This document shows positions 7,946-16,594 of a stretch of DNA of 64,000 bases, one piece after another. The first letter of the stretch is position 1. The number at the start of each line of letters is the position of its first letter. A program made the translations under genes and the position numbers. Under the pieces are notes generated by a model. It saw nothing but the letters and a program-made list of their open reading frames with translations, was not told where the DNA came from and made no database searches. Origin of the DNA: Mycolicibacterium brumae (GTDB lineage Bacteria; Actinomycetota; Actinomycetes; Mycobacteriales; Mycobacteriaceae); NCBI RefSeq assembly GCF_025215495.1, contig NZ_CP104302.1, positions 248,001 through 312,000 on the forward strand, written 5' to 3'.

Positions 7946-9388
7946 ATGACGAGCTTGGCGCACCGTGCGGCGGAGGCGTTCACCACCTATCCCACCGCCT
8001 ACGAGCGCAACGCGCCCGACGCCCGGGTGGTCGAGCAGGCGCTCGCCGGCGCCCGGCAGTCGGTGTTCTGGCTCGACGACCTCGGCGAGGCGCCGGCCCG
8101 GCCGACCCTGACCGCGCCGACCATCGCCGACCTGGTGATCGTCGGCGGCGGGTACTGCGGGCTGTGGACCGCGGTGCTGGCCAAACGCCGCAACCCCGCC
8201 CTCGACGTCGTCCTGCTGGAGGCCGAAACCCTCGGCTGGGCCGCCTCCGGACGCAACGGCGGATTCTGCGAGGCCAGCATCACCCACGGCGAGCCCAACG
8301 GCCTGGCCCGCTGGCCCGACGAGTTCGAGTTGCTGGAGCAACTGGGCCTGGCGAACCTCGACGAGATGGAGAGCGACGTCGGCTCCTTCGCCGTGGACTG
8401 CCAGTGGGAGCGCACCGGCCAGTTCTCCGTCGCGGTCGAGGAACACGAACTCGAATACCTCAGCGGCCCAGACGTTCTCGATGAGCAACAGACCCGGGAG
8501 CAGATCAACAGCCCGCTCTACCTCGGCGCGGAATGGGATCGGCGCGGTTGCGCCATGGTGCATCCGGCGAAGCTGGTGCAGGCGCTGGCGCAGGAGGCCG
8601 ACCGGCTCGGCGTGCAGATCTTCGAGCACTCCCCGGTGACCCGCGTCGAGACCCCGCGCACCGGCTCGGCGATCGTGCAGACCCCGCGGGCCACCGTGCG
8701 CGCCGAGCGAATCGCGTTGGCCACCAATGTGTTCCCATCGCTGCTGCGCCGCAACCGATTCCAGGTCATCCCGGTCTATGATTACGTGCTGATGACCGAG
8801 CCGCTGTCGGCCGAGCAGATGGCCTCCATCGGGTGGGCCAATCGCCAGGGCGTGGCCGATATGGCCAACCAGTTCCACTACTCCCGGCTGACCCGCGACA
8901 ACCGCATCCTCTACGGCGGCTACGACGCCATCTACTACTCCGGCGGCAAACTCCGCGCCGCGTACGAGGACCGCCCGGAGACCTTCGGCAAACTCGCCTC
9001 GCACCTGCTGGCCACCTACCCGCAGCTGGAGGGGATCAGCTTCACTCACCGCTGGGCCGGCGCCATCGACACCTGCACCCAGTTCGCCGCGTTCCACGGA
9101 CTGGCCCGTCGCGGCCGGGTCGCCTATGCGGCGGGCTTCACCGGGCTCGGCGTCGGCGCCACCCGGTTCGCCGCCGAGGTGATGCTCGACCACCTCGACG
9201 GCGCGAAAACCGAGCGGACCCAACTGCAGATGGTCCGCAAGCGCCCGGTGCCGTTCCCGCCGGAGCCGTTCTCCTCGGTGGGCATCAACCTGACCCGCTG
9301 GTCGCTGAACCGGGCCGATCACCGGCAGGGCCGACGCAACGCCTTCCTGCGGGCGATGGACGCCGCGGGCCTCGGGTTCGATTCTTAA
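7946..9388 (+). CDS. FAD-dependent amine/amino-acid oxidase (DAO family, PuuB-like)
   Basis: 480 residues from the ATG at 7946 (GAAGGTGA upstream). The dinucleotide-binding motif is DLVIVGGGYCGLWTAVLAKR and the substrate-domain region contains GWAASGRNGGF, typical of gamma-glutamylputrescine oxidase-type proteins; the C-terminal FAD contact is FTGLGVGATR. It should oxidise an amine with O2 to an aldehyde and H2O2. An aminotransferase and an aminobutyraldehyde-type dehydrogenase sit next to it, suggesting putrescine or a related polyamine as substrate; the substrate is inferred. Confidence 0.85.
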   Translation: MTSLAHRAAEAFTTYPTAYERNAPDARVVEQALAGARQSVFWLDDLGEAPARPTLTAPTIADLVIVGGGYCGLWTAVLAKRRNPALDVVLLEAETLGWAASGRNGGFCEASITHGEPNGLARWPDEFELLEQLGLANLDEMESDVGSFAVDCQWERTGQFSVAVEEHELEYLSGPDVLDEQQTREQINSPLYLGAEWDRRGCAMVHPAKLVQALAQEADRLGVQIFEHSPVTRVETPRTGSAIVQTPRATVRAERIALATNVFPSLLRRNRFQVIPVYDYVLMTEPLSAEQMASIGWANRQGVADMANQFHYSRLTRDNRILYGGYDAIYYSGGKLRAAYEDRPETFGKLASHLLATYPQLEGISFTHRWAGAIDTCTQFAAFHGLARRGRVAYAAGFTGLGVGATRFAAEVMLDHLDGAKTERTQLQMVRKRPVPFPPEPFSSVGINLTRWSLNRADHRQGRRNAFLRAMDAAGLGFDS

Positions 9389-9396
9389 GCCGCCGG

Positions 9397-10770
9397 CTAA
9401 AGCCGCCGACTGGCCTCGGTGAGCACCTCGCGCAGGATCGCGTAGATCTCGTCGAACTCGGCCTGCCCGCAGGTCAGCGGCGGCGCGAGCTGCACGACGG
9501 GATCCCCGCGGTCGTCGGCGCGGCAGTACAGCCCGGCGTCCCAGAGCGCCGGCGTCAGATAGCCGCGCAGCAGCCGCTCGGATTCCTCGGCGCTGAAGGT
9601 CTCCTTGGTCGTCTTGTCCTTGACCAGCTCGATGCCGTAGAAGTAGCCCTCGCCGCGGACGTCCCCGACGATCGGGATGTCGTAGAGCTGTTCCAGCGTG
9701 GCGCGGAACGCCGGGCCGAGTTCGCGCACCCGGTCGTTGAGCCCTTCGCGTTCGAAGATGTCCAGGTTGGCCAGCCCCACCGCGGCCGAAACCGGGTGCC
9801 CGCCAAAGGTGTAACCGTGCGCGAACACCGTCGAGCCGTCGTTGAACGGCTCGAAGAGCCGGTCGGAGGCGATCATCGCGCCGATCGGGGAGTAGCCCGA
9901 GGACATGCCCTTGGCGCAGGTGATGATGTCCGGGACGTAGTCGAAGGCGTCGCAGGCGAACATTGGCCCGACCCGGCCGAACGCGCAGATCACCTCGTCG
10001 GAGACCAGCAGCACGTCGTAGGAGTCGCAGATCTCCCGCACCCGCTGGAAATACCCCGGCGGCGGCGGGAAGCAGCCGCCCGCGTTCTGCACCGGCTCCA
10101 GGAACACCGCCGCGACGGTGTCGGGGCCCTCGAACTCGATGGCCTCGGCGATCCGGTCTGCGCAGTACTCGCCCCAGGCCTTCGGATCGGTGTCATACGG
10201 CGCCGGCGCGCGGTAGATATTGGTGTTGGGCACCCGGAAACCGCCCGGGGTCAGCGGCTCGAACGGCGCCTTGAACGCGGGCAGCCCGGTGATGGCCAGC
10301 GCGCCCTGCGGAGTGCCGTGATAGGCCACCGCGCGTGAAATCACCTTGTGCTTACCGGGTTTCCCGGTCAGCTTGAAGAACTGCTTGGCCAACTTCCACG
10401 CCGATTCGACGGCCTCACCGCCACCGGTGGTGAAGAACACCCGATTCAGGTCCCCGGGCGCGTACCCGGCCAGCCGCTCGGCCAGCTCGATGGCCGGCGG
10501 GGTGGCGTAGCTCCACAGCGGGAAGAACGGCAGCGTCTCGGCCTGCTTGGCGGCGGCCTCGGCGAGTTCGGCGCGGCCGTGCCCGACCTGCACGACGAAT
10601 AGCCCGGACAGCCCGTCGAGGTAGCGGCGGCCCCGGTCGTCGAAGATGTGCACGCCCTCGCCGCGGGTGATGATCGGCGGGGTGATGCCCGCGCCGTGCC
10701 GGGAGAAGTGCCCCCACAGGTGGCGGGCGGCGGTGGCCGACAGGTCGGCCGGAGTGTCTGAAGGTGCCAT
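9397..10770 (-). CDS. Class III PLP aminotransferase (omega-amino acid/polyamine type)
   Basis: 457 residues. The PLP lysine is in DIITCAKGMSSGYSPIGA; the cofactor Asp is in LLVSDEVICAFGR; the phosphate site is TTGGGEAVESAWK. It resembles putrescine or beta-alanine/GABA aminotransferases and Rv3329. It is convergent with the oxidase gene (8-bp gap) and divergent from the aldehyde dehydrogenase. It would move an amino group from a diamine or omega-amino acid to a keto acid; the exact substrate is not shown by sequence. Confidence 0.87.
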   Translation of the reverse strand: MAPSDTPADLSATAARHLWGHFSRHGAGITPPIITRGEGVHIFDDRGRRYLDGLSGLFVVQVGHGRAELAEAAAKQAETLPFFPLWSYATPPAIELAERLAGYAPGDLNRVFFTTGGGEAVESAWKLAKQFFKLTGKPGKHKVISRAVAYHGTPQGALAITGLPAFKAPFEPLTPGGFRVPNTNIYRAPAPYDTDPKAWGEYCADRIAEAIEFEGPDTVAAVFLEPVQNAGGCFPPPPGYFQRVREICDSYDVLLVSDEVICAFGRVGPMFACDAFDYVPDIITCAKGMSSGYSPIGAMIASDRLFEPFNDGSTVFAHGYTFGGHPVSAAVGLANLDIFEREGLNDRVRELGPAFRATLEQLYDIPIVGDVRGEGYFYGIELVKDKTTKETFSAEESERLLRGYLTPALWDAGLYCRADDRGDPVVQLAPPLTCGQAEFDEIYAILREVLTEASRRL

Positions 10771-10846
10771 CGGGTGTCCAGTCGCTTAGCTGCGTTCGGT
10801 GCGGTTCGAGTGGGGTGGGACAGCAGTTGAGACTACCGTTACCGCC

Positions 10847-12349
10847 ATGACCGGGACGACTATCGACAGCCTGAAGACCGTGCCGAGCGGCTGGATCAAC
10901 GGCGCGGACCTGCATGCCTCCGGGGCGACCCACCGGGTGATCGACCCCGCGACCGGAAACCCGGTGGCCGAGTTGGCGCTGGCCACCGCTGCCGACGTGG
11001 ACGCCGCGGTGGCCGCCGCGCGCGCGGCGCTGCCGGACTGGTCCCGGGCCACCCCGGTCGACCGCTCGACGGTGCTGGCTCGCCTCGCCGAGCTGATGGA
11101 CGCCAACGCCGAAGTGTTCATCGCCGAGGAGGTCAGCCAGACCGGCAAACCGGTCCGGCTGGCCACCGAGTTCGACGTGCCCGGCAGCATCGACAATGTG
11201 TCGTTCTTCGCCGGGGCCGCACGGCATTTGGAGGGCAAGGCCGCCGCCGAGTACTCCGGGGACCACACCTCGGCGATCCGCCGCGAAGCCGTCGGCGTGG
11301 TGGCGACCATCACGCCGTGGAACTACCCGCTGCAGATGGCGGTGTGGAAGGTGATCCCGGCGCTGGCCGCCGGCTGCGCGGTGGTCATCAAACCCGCCGA
11401 GCTGACCCCGCTGACCACCATGACCCTGGCCCGGCTGGCCAAGGAGGCCGGCCTGCCCGACGGGGTGCTCAATGTCATCGTCGGCGCGGGCGCCGACGCC
11501 GGCGCCGCGCTGGCCGGGCACCGCGACGTCGACGTCGTGACCTTCACCGGGTCGACGCCGGTGGGCCGCAAGGTGATGACGGCGGCCGCCGTGTACGGCC
11601 ACCGCACCCAGCTCGAATTGGGCGGCAAGGCCCCGTTCGTGGTGTTCGCCGACGCCGACCTGGACGCCGCGGTGCAGGGCGCGGTCGCCGCGTCGCTGAT
11701 CAACACCGGCCAGGACTGCACGGCCGCCACCCGCGCGATCGTGGCCCGCGAGCTGTACGACGACTTCGTGGCCGGGGTCGGTGAGGTGATGAGCAAGATC
11801 GTCGTCGGCGACCCGCACGACCCGGACACCGACCTGGGGCCGCTGATCTCCTTCGCGCACCGGGAGAAGGTCGCCGCGATGGTCTCCCGGGCGCCGGACC
11901 AGGGCGGCCGGATCGTCACCGGCGGCGTCATGCCCGATTCACCCGGCGCGTTCTACCGGCCGACCCTCATCGCCGACGTCGACGAGTCCTCCGAGGTCTA
12001 CCGCGACGAGATCTTTGGCCCGGTGCTCACCGCCCGCGCGTTCACCGACGACGACGACGCGCTGCGCCAGGCCAACGACACCGACTACGGTCTGGCCGCC
12101 TCGGCGTGGACCCGCGACGTGTACCGGGCCCAGCGGGCCAGCCGTGAGATCAACGCCGGCTGTGTGTGGATCAACGACCACATCCCGATCATCTCCGAGA
12201 TGCCGCACGGCGGCGTCGGCGCGTCCGGATTCGGCAAGGATATGAGCGACTACTCGTTCGAGGAGTACCTCACCATCAAGCACGTGATGAGCGATATCAC
12301 CGCGAACGTCGAAAAGGATTGGCACCGCACGATTTTCACGAAGCGGTAG
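10847..12349 (+). CDS. Aldehyde dehydrogenase, gamma-aminobutyraldehyde type
   Basis: 500 residues from the ATG at 10847. NAD(P)-binding and catalytic motifs are intact: TPWNYPLQMAVWKVIPAL, FTGSTPVGRKV, the general base Glu in LELGGKAP and the nucleophile Cys in NTGQDCTAATR. The C-terminal GCVWINDHIPIISEMPHGG is typical of aminobutyraldehyde dehydrogenases. It would oxidise the aldehyde made by the neighbouring oxidase or aminotransferase to GABA or a related acid. The stop lies inside the first unit of a 15-bp tandem repeat. Confidence 0.88.
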   Translation: MTGTTIDSLKTVPSGWINGADLHASGATHRVIDPATGNPVAELALATAADVDAAVAAARAALPDWSRATPVDRSTVLARLAELMDANAEVFIAEEVSQTGKPVRLATEFDVPGSIDNVSFFAGAARHLEGKAAAEYSGDHTSAIRREAVGVVATITPWNYPLQMAVWKVIPALAAGCAVVIKPAELTPLTTMTLARLAKEAGLPDGVLNVIVGAGADAGAALAGHRDVDVVTFTGSTPVGRKVMTAAAVYGHRTQLELGGKAPFVVFADADLDAAVQGAVAASLINTGQDCTAATRAIVARELYDDFVAGVGEVMSKIVVGDPHDPDTDLGPLISFAHREKVAAMVSRAPDQGGRIVTGGVMPDSPGAFYRPTLIADVDESSEVYRDEIFGPVLTARAFTDDDDALRQANDTDYGLAASAWTRDVYRAQRASREINAGCVWINDHIPIISEMPHGGVGASGFGKDMSDYSFEEYLTIKHVMSDITANVEKDWHRTIFTKR

Positions 12350-12382
12350 CGCGCCAAGCGGTAGCGCGCCGAGCGGTAGGCG
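12341..12382. repeat. 15-bp tandem repeat at the 3' end of the dehydrogenase gene
   Basis: AAGCGGTAGCGCGCC twice exactly, then a partial third copy GAGCGGTAGGCG. The first unit contains the Lys-Arg-stop end of the dehydrogenase, so the end of the gene has been copied downstream, up to the stop of the convergent stress-protein gene. Confidence 0.85.
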
Positions 12383-13243
12383 CTACTCCGCGCGGGGGAC
12401 GACGATGACCGGCGCGCCCGCGCCGGCCAGGATGCGGGACGCGGTGGAGCCCAGGAAGATCCGCTTGGGCGAGGCGAATCGGCTGGACCCGATCACCAGC
12501 ACGTCGGCGTCGGACCAGGTGAGTTTCTTCAGCGCCGACTCCAGCGTGCGCCCGCCGGCGACAATGGAATCCAGCTCCGGGGCGTCGGGCAGCTCGCGGG
12601 CGGCGACCGCGAGGTTCGCCTCGGCGGCGGCCAGCTGCAGGGCGCGCAGCTCGGCGACATCGTCGGTGTCGGCCAGGTGCTCCGAGGACACCAGCGACAG
12701 CATCCGCAGCGGCACCCCGGCCGCGCCGGCCAACTCCAGGGCGAACGGCAGCGGATTGTCGTCGCCGGGCTTGGTCGGCACGGCGGCGGTGATGGTGTCG
12801 ATCCGGTCCGGGGCGTCCTCGGCGTAGCCGCGGGTGGCCAGCGCCACCGGGATCGGCGAGGAGTGCAGCAGCGCGCCGGCCACCGGCCCGATGATGTGTC
12901 CACCGAAGAGCCCGTCGCGGGCGCCGCCCACCACGATCAGATCGGAGTTCTTCTCCTCGGCGAAGTTCATCAGCGCCTCGGGGAACGAATCACCCAGCAG
13001 CACCGTGGACTCCACCCGGATCCCGGCGGCGGCGAACGCGTCGACGGCGCCGCGGATCCAGTCCTGGCCGCGTTCCAGCAGGATCTCCTGATACTGGCCG
13101 CGGCCCGGTTCCCCGTCGGGCAGTTCGTGGCGCACGACGAGCACCACGTCGACGGTGGCGTCCAGGGTGTGCGCCAGCGCGATGGCCAGCGCGACGCCGT
13201 CGTCGCCGGTCGGGGTGGCCAGGTAGCCGACAGTCAGATGCAT
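12383..13243 (-). CDS. Universal stress protein with two Usp domains
   Basis: 286 residues forming two tandem Usp folds. The first carries the nucleotide-binding-like end DLIVVGGARDGLFGG and GALLHSSPIPVALATRG; the second DVLVIGSSRFASPKRIF, then STASRILAGAGAPVIVVPR. Such proteins bind ATP and modulate stress or metabolic responses in the cytoplasm. It follows the permease gene on the same strand (24-bp gap), so it is probably co-transcribed with transport of the substrate. Confidence 0.87.
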   Translation of the reverse strand: MHLTVGYLATPTGDDGVALAIALAHTLDATVDVVLVVRHELPDGEPGRGQYQEILLERGQDWIRGAVDAFAAAGIRVESTVLLGDSFPEALMNFAEEKNSDLIVVGGARDGLFGGHIIGPVAGALLHSSPIPVALATRGYAEDAPDRIDTITAAVPTKPGDDNPLPFALELAGAAGVPLRMLSLVSSEHLADTDDVAELRALQLAAAEANLAVAARELPDAPELDSIVAGGRTLESALKKLTWSDADVLVIGSSRFASPKRIFLGSTASRILAGAGAPVIVVPRAE

Positions 13244-13267
13244 CGGGTGATCCTTTTGAGGTTCGGT

Positions 13268-14776
13268 TTAGTAGACGTCGGGGACCTTGACGGTGGTCTC
13301 CGCCGTCAGCGTCTCACCGCGGAAGAACCGCTTGGTGCCGAATGCCCAGCAGCCCAACATCAGTGGCACGCCCAGCACCAGCATGCCGATGCCGAGCACG
13401 AACACGCCGCCGATCGGGCCGAACGCGGTGTAGCCGTAGTCCGGGTCCATCATGTCCATGGCGCTCTTGAAGAACGCCCACACCATGCCGGCGCCGCCGA
13501 GGAACGGGAAGACACCGCGCATGAACAGGTTTCGCGCCGAACTGAAGAGTGTCTTGCGGAAGTACCAGACGCAGGCGAACGCGGTGATCATGTAGTAGAA
13601 CGCCACCGCAAGGCCCAGCGAGGCGATCGAGTCGAGCAGCGCGTTGGAGCTGACGAAGCTGAGCACCAGGTAGAACGCCAGCGCCGTCACGCCCATCACG
13701 GCGGTGCCGAACACCGGTGTCATGTAGCGCGGGTGCACGTAGGCGAACCGCTTCGGGATGGCCTCGTAGACCGCCATCGCCAGGGTGCCGCGGGCGGTCG
13801 GCAGGATGGTGGTCTGGGTGGAGGACAGCGCGGACACCGCCACCGTCAACAGCAGTGCGGCCGCGGCGATTCCGCCGGCCACCGGCTCGCCGAGGATGGT
13901 GAGCACGTCGTCGGCGTGGTCCTCGTTCATCAGCCCGATGCCGGTCTCCTCGAAACCGGCGAAGCTCATCACCGCGTACGCGACCAGCACGTAGGTGGTG
14001 ACCAGGATCAGACAGGTGATGATGGCGGCCCGCCCCGGTGTCTTGAACGAGTCCTTGGTCTCCTCGCCCACGGCCAGACACGCGTCCCAGCCCCAGTAGA
14101 TGAAGATGCACAAGATGATCGCCGCCGCCATCGACGAGGAGTCCACGCCGGAGGGCCACAGCCAGCTCAGCGACGGGGTGACGGCCTGCTCGCCGGCGGT
14201 GCCGGAGAACACCTTCCACAGCGCCAGGATGCTGACGGTGATGAGGATGACGAACTGGACCGCCATCAGCACGTTCTGTATGCGCTCGGACAGCAGGATG
14301 CCGCGGGCGCTGACGGCCGTCATCGCGATGATGAAGAACGAGCCCAAAAGCACCTTGGCGGTGAGGGATTCGGCGAAGTCGTTCATCCCGAACAGCTTGA
14401 ACAGGTAGACCGCCGCGATCTCGGCGACGTTGGCCAGCACGATGATCGCCGACACCGCCAGGCCCCAGCCGCCCATCCAGCCGACCCACGGACCGAACGC
14501 CTTGGTGCCCCAGGTGAAGGTGGTTCCGCAGTCGGGGGTGTCCTGCGCCAGTTCCTTGTAGGCGAAGGCCACCAGGAGCATCGGGATGAAGGCCAGCACG
14601 AACATCGCGGGCGCCTTCTCGCCGACCTCCAGCACGATCCAGCCGAGGGTGGCGGCCAGGCTGTACGCCGGGGCGGTGGCGGCCAGCCCGATGACGACGT
14701 TGCCGACGAGCCCGATCGCGCCGGCTTGCAGGCCCTTATCGGACTGGACGTGGCTGGGCGGTTCCGCGATGGACAT
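13268..14776 (-). CDS. APC-family amino acid/polyamine permease
   Basis: 502 residues with about 12 membrane helices. The family start motif is present (GAIGLVGNVVIGLAATAPAY) and the conserved GWDACLAVGEETKD segment lies mid-protein. An upstream extension of the frame was rejected because it does not align with any permease and runs into the convergently placed neighbour region. Location beside amine-oxidising enzymes suggests import of putrescine, GABA or a related amine (inference). Confidence 0.87.
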   Translation of the reverse strand: MSIAEPPSHVQSDKGLQAGAIGLVGNVVIGLAATAPAYSLAATLGWIVLEVGEKAPAMFVLAFIPMLLVAFAYKELAQDTPDCGTTFTWGTKAFGPWVGWMGGWGLAVSAIIVLANVAEIAAVYLFKLFGMNDFAESLTAKVLLGSFFIIAMTAVSARGILLSERIQNVLMAVQFVILITVSILALWKVFSGTAGEQAVTPSLSWLWPSGVDSSSMAAAIILCIFIYWGWDACLAVGEETKDSFKTPGRAAIITCLILVTTYVLVAYAVMSFAGFEETGIGLMNEDHADDVLTILGEPVAGGIAAAALLLTVAVSALSSTQTTILPTARGTLAMAVYEAIPKRFAYVHPRYMTPVFGTAVMGVTALAFYLVLSFVSSNALLDSIASLGLAVAFYYMITAFACVWYFRKTLFSSARNLFMRGVFPFLGGAGMVWAFFKSAMDMMDPDYGYTAFGPIGGVFVLGIGMLVLGVPLMLGCWAFGTKRFFRGETLTAETTVKVPDVY

Positions 14777-14838
14777 TCTCGGATAGTACGGTCGCGCGGC
14801 GCAGCCCGCGTGCTGAATCAGAACCGGTGTTATGGCGC

Positions 14839-15627
14839 CTAGGGGTGCAATTGCCACTGCCCGCAGTCGCGGGCCATCACGTCGTTGACGTCGACGCGGA
14901 TCCCGCCGACCAGCGGGCCCGGCGATGACGCGGTGTCGATGATGCGCTGGTAGAGCACCGCGGCCGGGTGAATCCGGCCGCCGGACCAGGACCGGGTCTG
15001 CCAGGCCCACTTGTATCCGGGCACGCTCGAATTGCCGATCACCCCGGACTCGGCGGCCCACTGGCACACGTCGTAGCCGCCGTAGACGCCGGTGCGCATC
15101 TCCCCGATCACGGAGTTGATGCCTTGAAACCACGGCAGCGCCAGGTTGTTCCAGGTGGCCCGGTCGATGTCGTCATCGACGCTGAAGTAGATCGGCGCGG
15201 TCTGCCCGCCGCCGGCCGCGGTGTGCAGTTGCCACGCGGTTTTGGCGTCGGCCACCCCGCCGTTGTACCCGCGGGTGAAGTCCGATGGGGCCGTGCCGCC
15301 CGGTTTGCCGTACTGGAAGTTGCTGACGATCACCAGGCCCGCGTCGAACAGCGACTGCGCGTAGGGCCGGGTGATCGGCTTGGCCCCGAAGTTCGAGCCC
15401 GGCCGGGAGGTGGACACGTAGTTGATGACGCCCGCGTGCCCGGCGGCCTTGATATCGGCGGCCGGGATCTGCTTGGCGGCGAAGTCGATCACGGTGAAGC
15501 CGGTGGCGGCGCCCGCCTGCGGAGCGGCGGCCGACCCGAGCCCGACGGCCGCGGTCGCCGCGCCGGCGTAGCGCAGCGCGTCCCGCCGCGAGAGCTGACG
15601 TCGGGAAGCCCCCGGCATTTTCGGCAT
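14839..15627 (-). CDS. Tat-exported DUF1906 (glycoside-hydrolase-like) protein, Rv2525c-like
   Basis: 262 residues. The N-terminus has a twin-arginine signal (SRRDALRYAGAATAAVG) with cleavage probably after AGA. The mature part begins GFTVIDFAAKQIPA and keeps the barrel elements ADIKAAGHAGVINYVS, PIYFSVDDDID and GVYGGYDVC of the Rv2525c family, which have a glycoside-hydrolase-like fold and act at the cell envelope. The catalytic activity is unproven for the family. Divergent from the IclR gene. Confidence 0.88.
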   Translation of the reverse strand: MPKMPGASRRQLSRRDALRYAGAATAAVGLGSAAAPQAGAATGFTVIDFAAKQIPAADIKAAGHAGVINYVSTSRPGSNFGAKPITRPYAQSLFDAGLVIVSNFQYGKPGGTAPSDFTRGYNGGVADAKTAWQLHTAAGGGQTAPIYFSVDDDIDRATWNNLALPWFQGINSVIGEMRTGVYGGYDVCQWAAESGVIGNSSVPGYKWAWQTRSWSGGRIHPAAVLYQRIIDTASSPGPLVGGIRVDVNDVMARDCGQWQLHP

Positions 15628-15695
15628 GAACTGACGTTAACAGTGAGACTGCTGTGAACGGTGTTAGGCGCGCAACGGCAGTTTAGGCTGGTCCG

Positions 15696-16469
15696 GTGAG
15701 CGTCAACGGAGAATCTGGGGTCCGTTCGGTCAATCGGGCGCTCTCGATCCTCCAGGTGCTGGCCCGCACCGGCCCGGCCGGCGTCAGCCGGATCGCGGAG
15801 GAATTGGGCATCCACAAGTCGACGGTGTTCCGGCTGCTGGCCACCCTCGAGGCCCGCGGCATGGTCGAGCAGAATGCCAGCCGCGGCGAGTATCAGCTCG
15901 GTGACGGCGTGGTCCAACTCGCGGCGGGGGTCACCCAACGCCACGACATCTCGGTGCTCAGCCGCACCGTCTGCCAGCAGCTCGCCGCCGACGCGGGCGA
16001 GACGGTGAACATCGCGATCCTCGACGGCGACGAGCTGCTCACCCTCGATCAGGTGCTCGGCGCGTCGGCGATCACCACCGTCAACTGGACCGGGCAGCGT
16101 CAGGTGCTGCACGCGACCGCAGGCGGCAAGGTGTTCCTGGCCGCGATGAGCGACGCCGACCTCGATGAGCATCTGCGTCGGCCGCTGACCTCCTTCACCG
16201 AGCACACCATCGTCGACCCCGCGCTGCTGCGCGCGGAGATCGCCCGGGTCCGCGAGACGGGTTGGGCGACCACCGGCGACGAACTCGAGATCGGCCTGGC
16301 CGCGCTCGCCGCGCCGATCCGCTCTTTGCGCGGCGACGTGGAGGCCGTGGTGGCGATCTCCGGCCCGTCGTTCCGGGTCAACCGGCAGACCGCGCCGGAG
16401 CTCGCCGAGTCGGTGCTCTCGGCCGCCGCAGCGATCTCGGCGCGCAACGGTTACCCGCTGCCGGGCTGA
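15696..16469 (+). CDS. IclR-family transcriptional regulator
   Basis: 257 residues, full family length, from a GTG start. The winged helix-turn-helix (GVSRIAEELGIHKSTVFRLL, then LEARGMVEQ) covers about residues 25-85, followed by the effector domain (GETVNIAILDGDELLTLD, HATAGGKVFLAAM). It directly precedes the decayed Rieske oxygenase locus on the same strand and was probably its regulator. In other mycobacteria similar genes sit beside betaine demethylase operons (recollection). Confidence 0.88.
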   Translation: MSVNGESGVRSVNRALSILQVLARTGPAGVSRIAEELGIHKSTVFRLLATLEARGMVEQNASRGEYQLGDGVVQLAAGVTQRHDISVLSRTVCQQLAADAGETVNIAILDGDELLTLDQVLGASAITTVNWTGQRQVLHATAGGKVFLAAMSDADLDEHLRRPLTSFTEHTIVDPALLRAEIARVRETGWATTGDELEIGLAALAAPIRSLRGDVEAVVAISGPSFRVNRQTAPELAESVLSAAAAISARNGYPLPG

Positions 16470-16594
16470 AAGCTACTTCTCAGTATCGATTGACAGCGAT
16501 GATCGCCGACCTCACATTGTTTCGTATAGCGCACTTGTTTCACTTAGTGAAACACAACGTCGTGCAGCCCGCCGATCCTTGAGGAGCACGCTCC

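Noticed and set aside
12677..14842. 721-residue plus-strand ORF across the stress protein and permease genes
   Set aside because: His/Gln/Arg-rich antisense product of GC-rich genes; no domain or ribosome site.
14777..15133. N-terminal extension of the permease gene
   Set aside because: It runs across the Tat-protein gene and is Arg-rich; the permease domain starts at the ATG at 14776.
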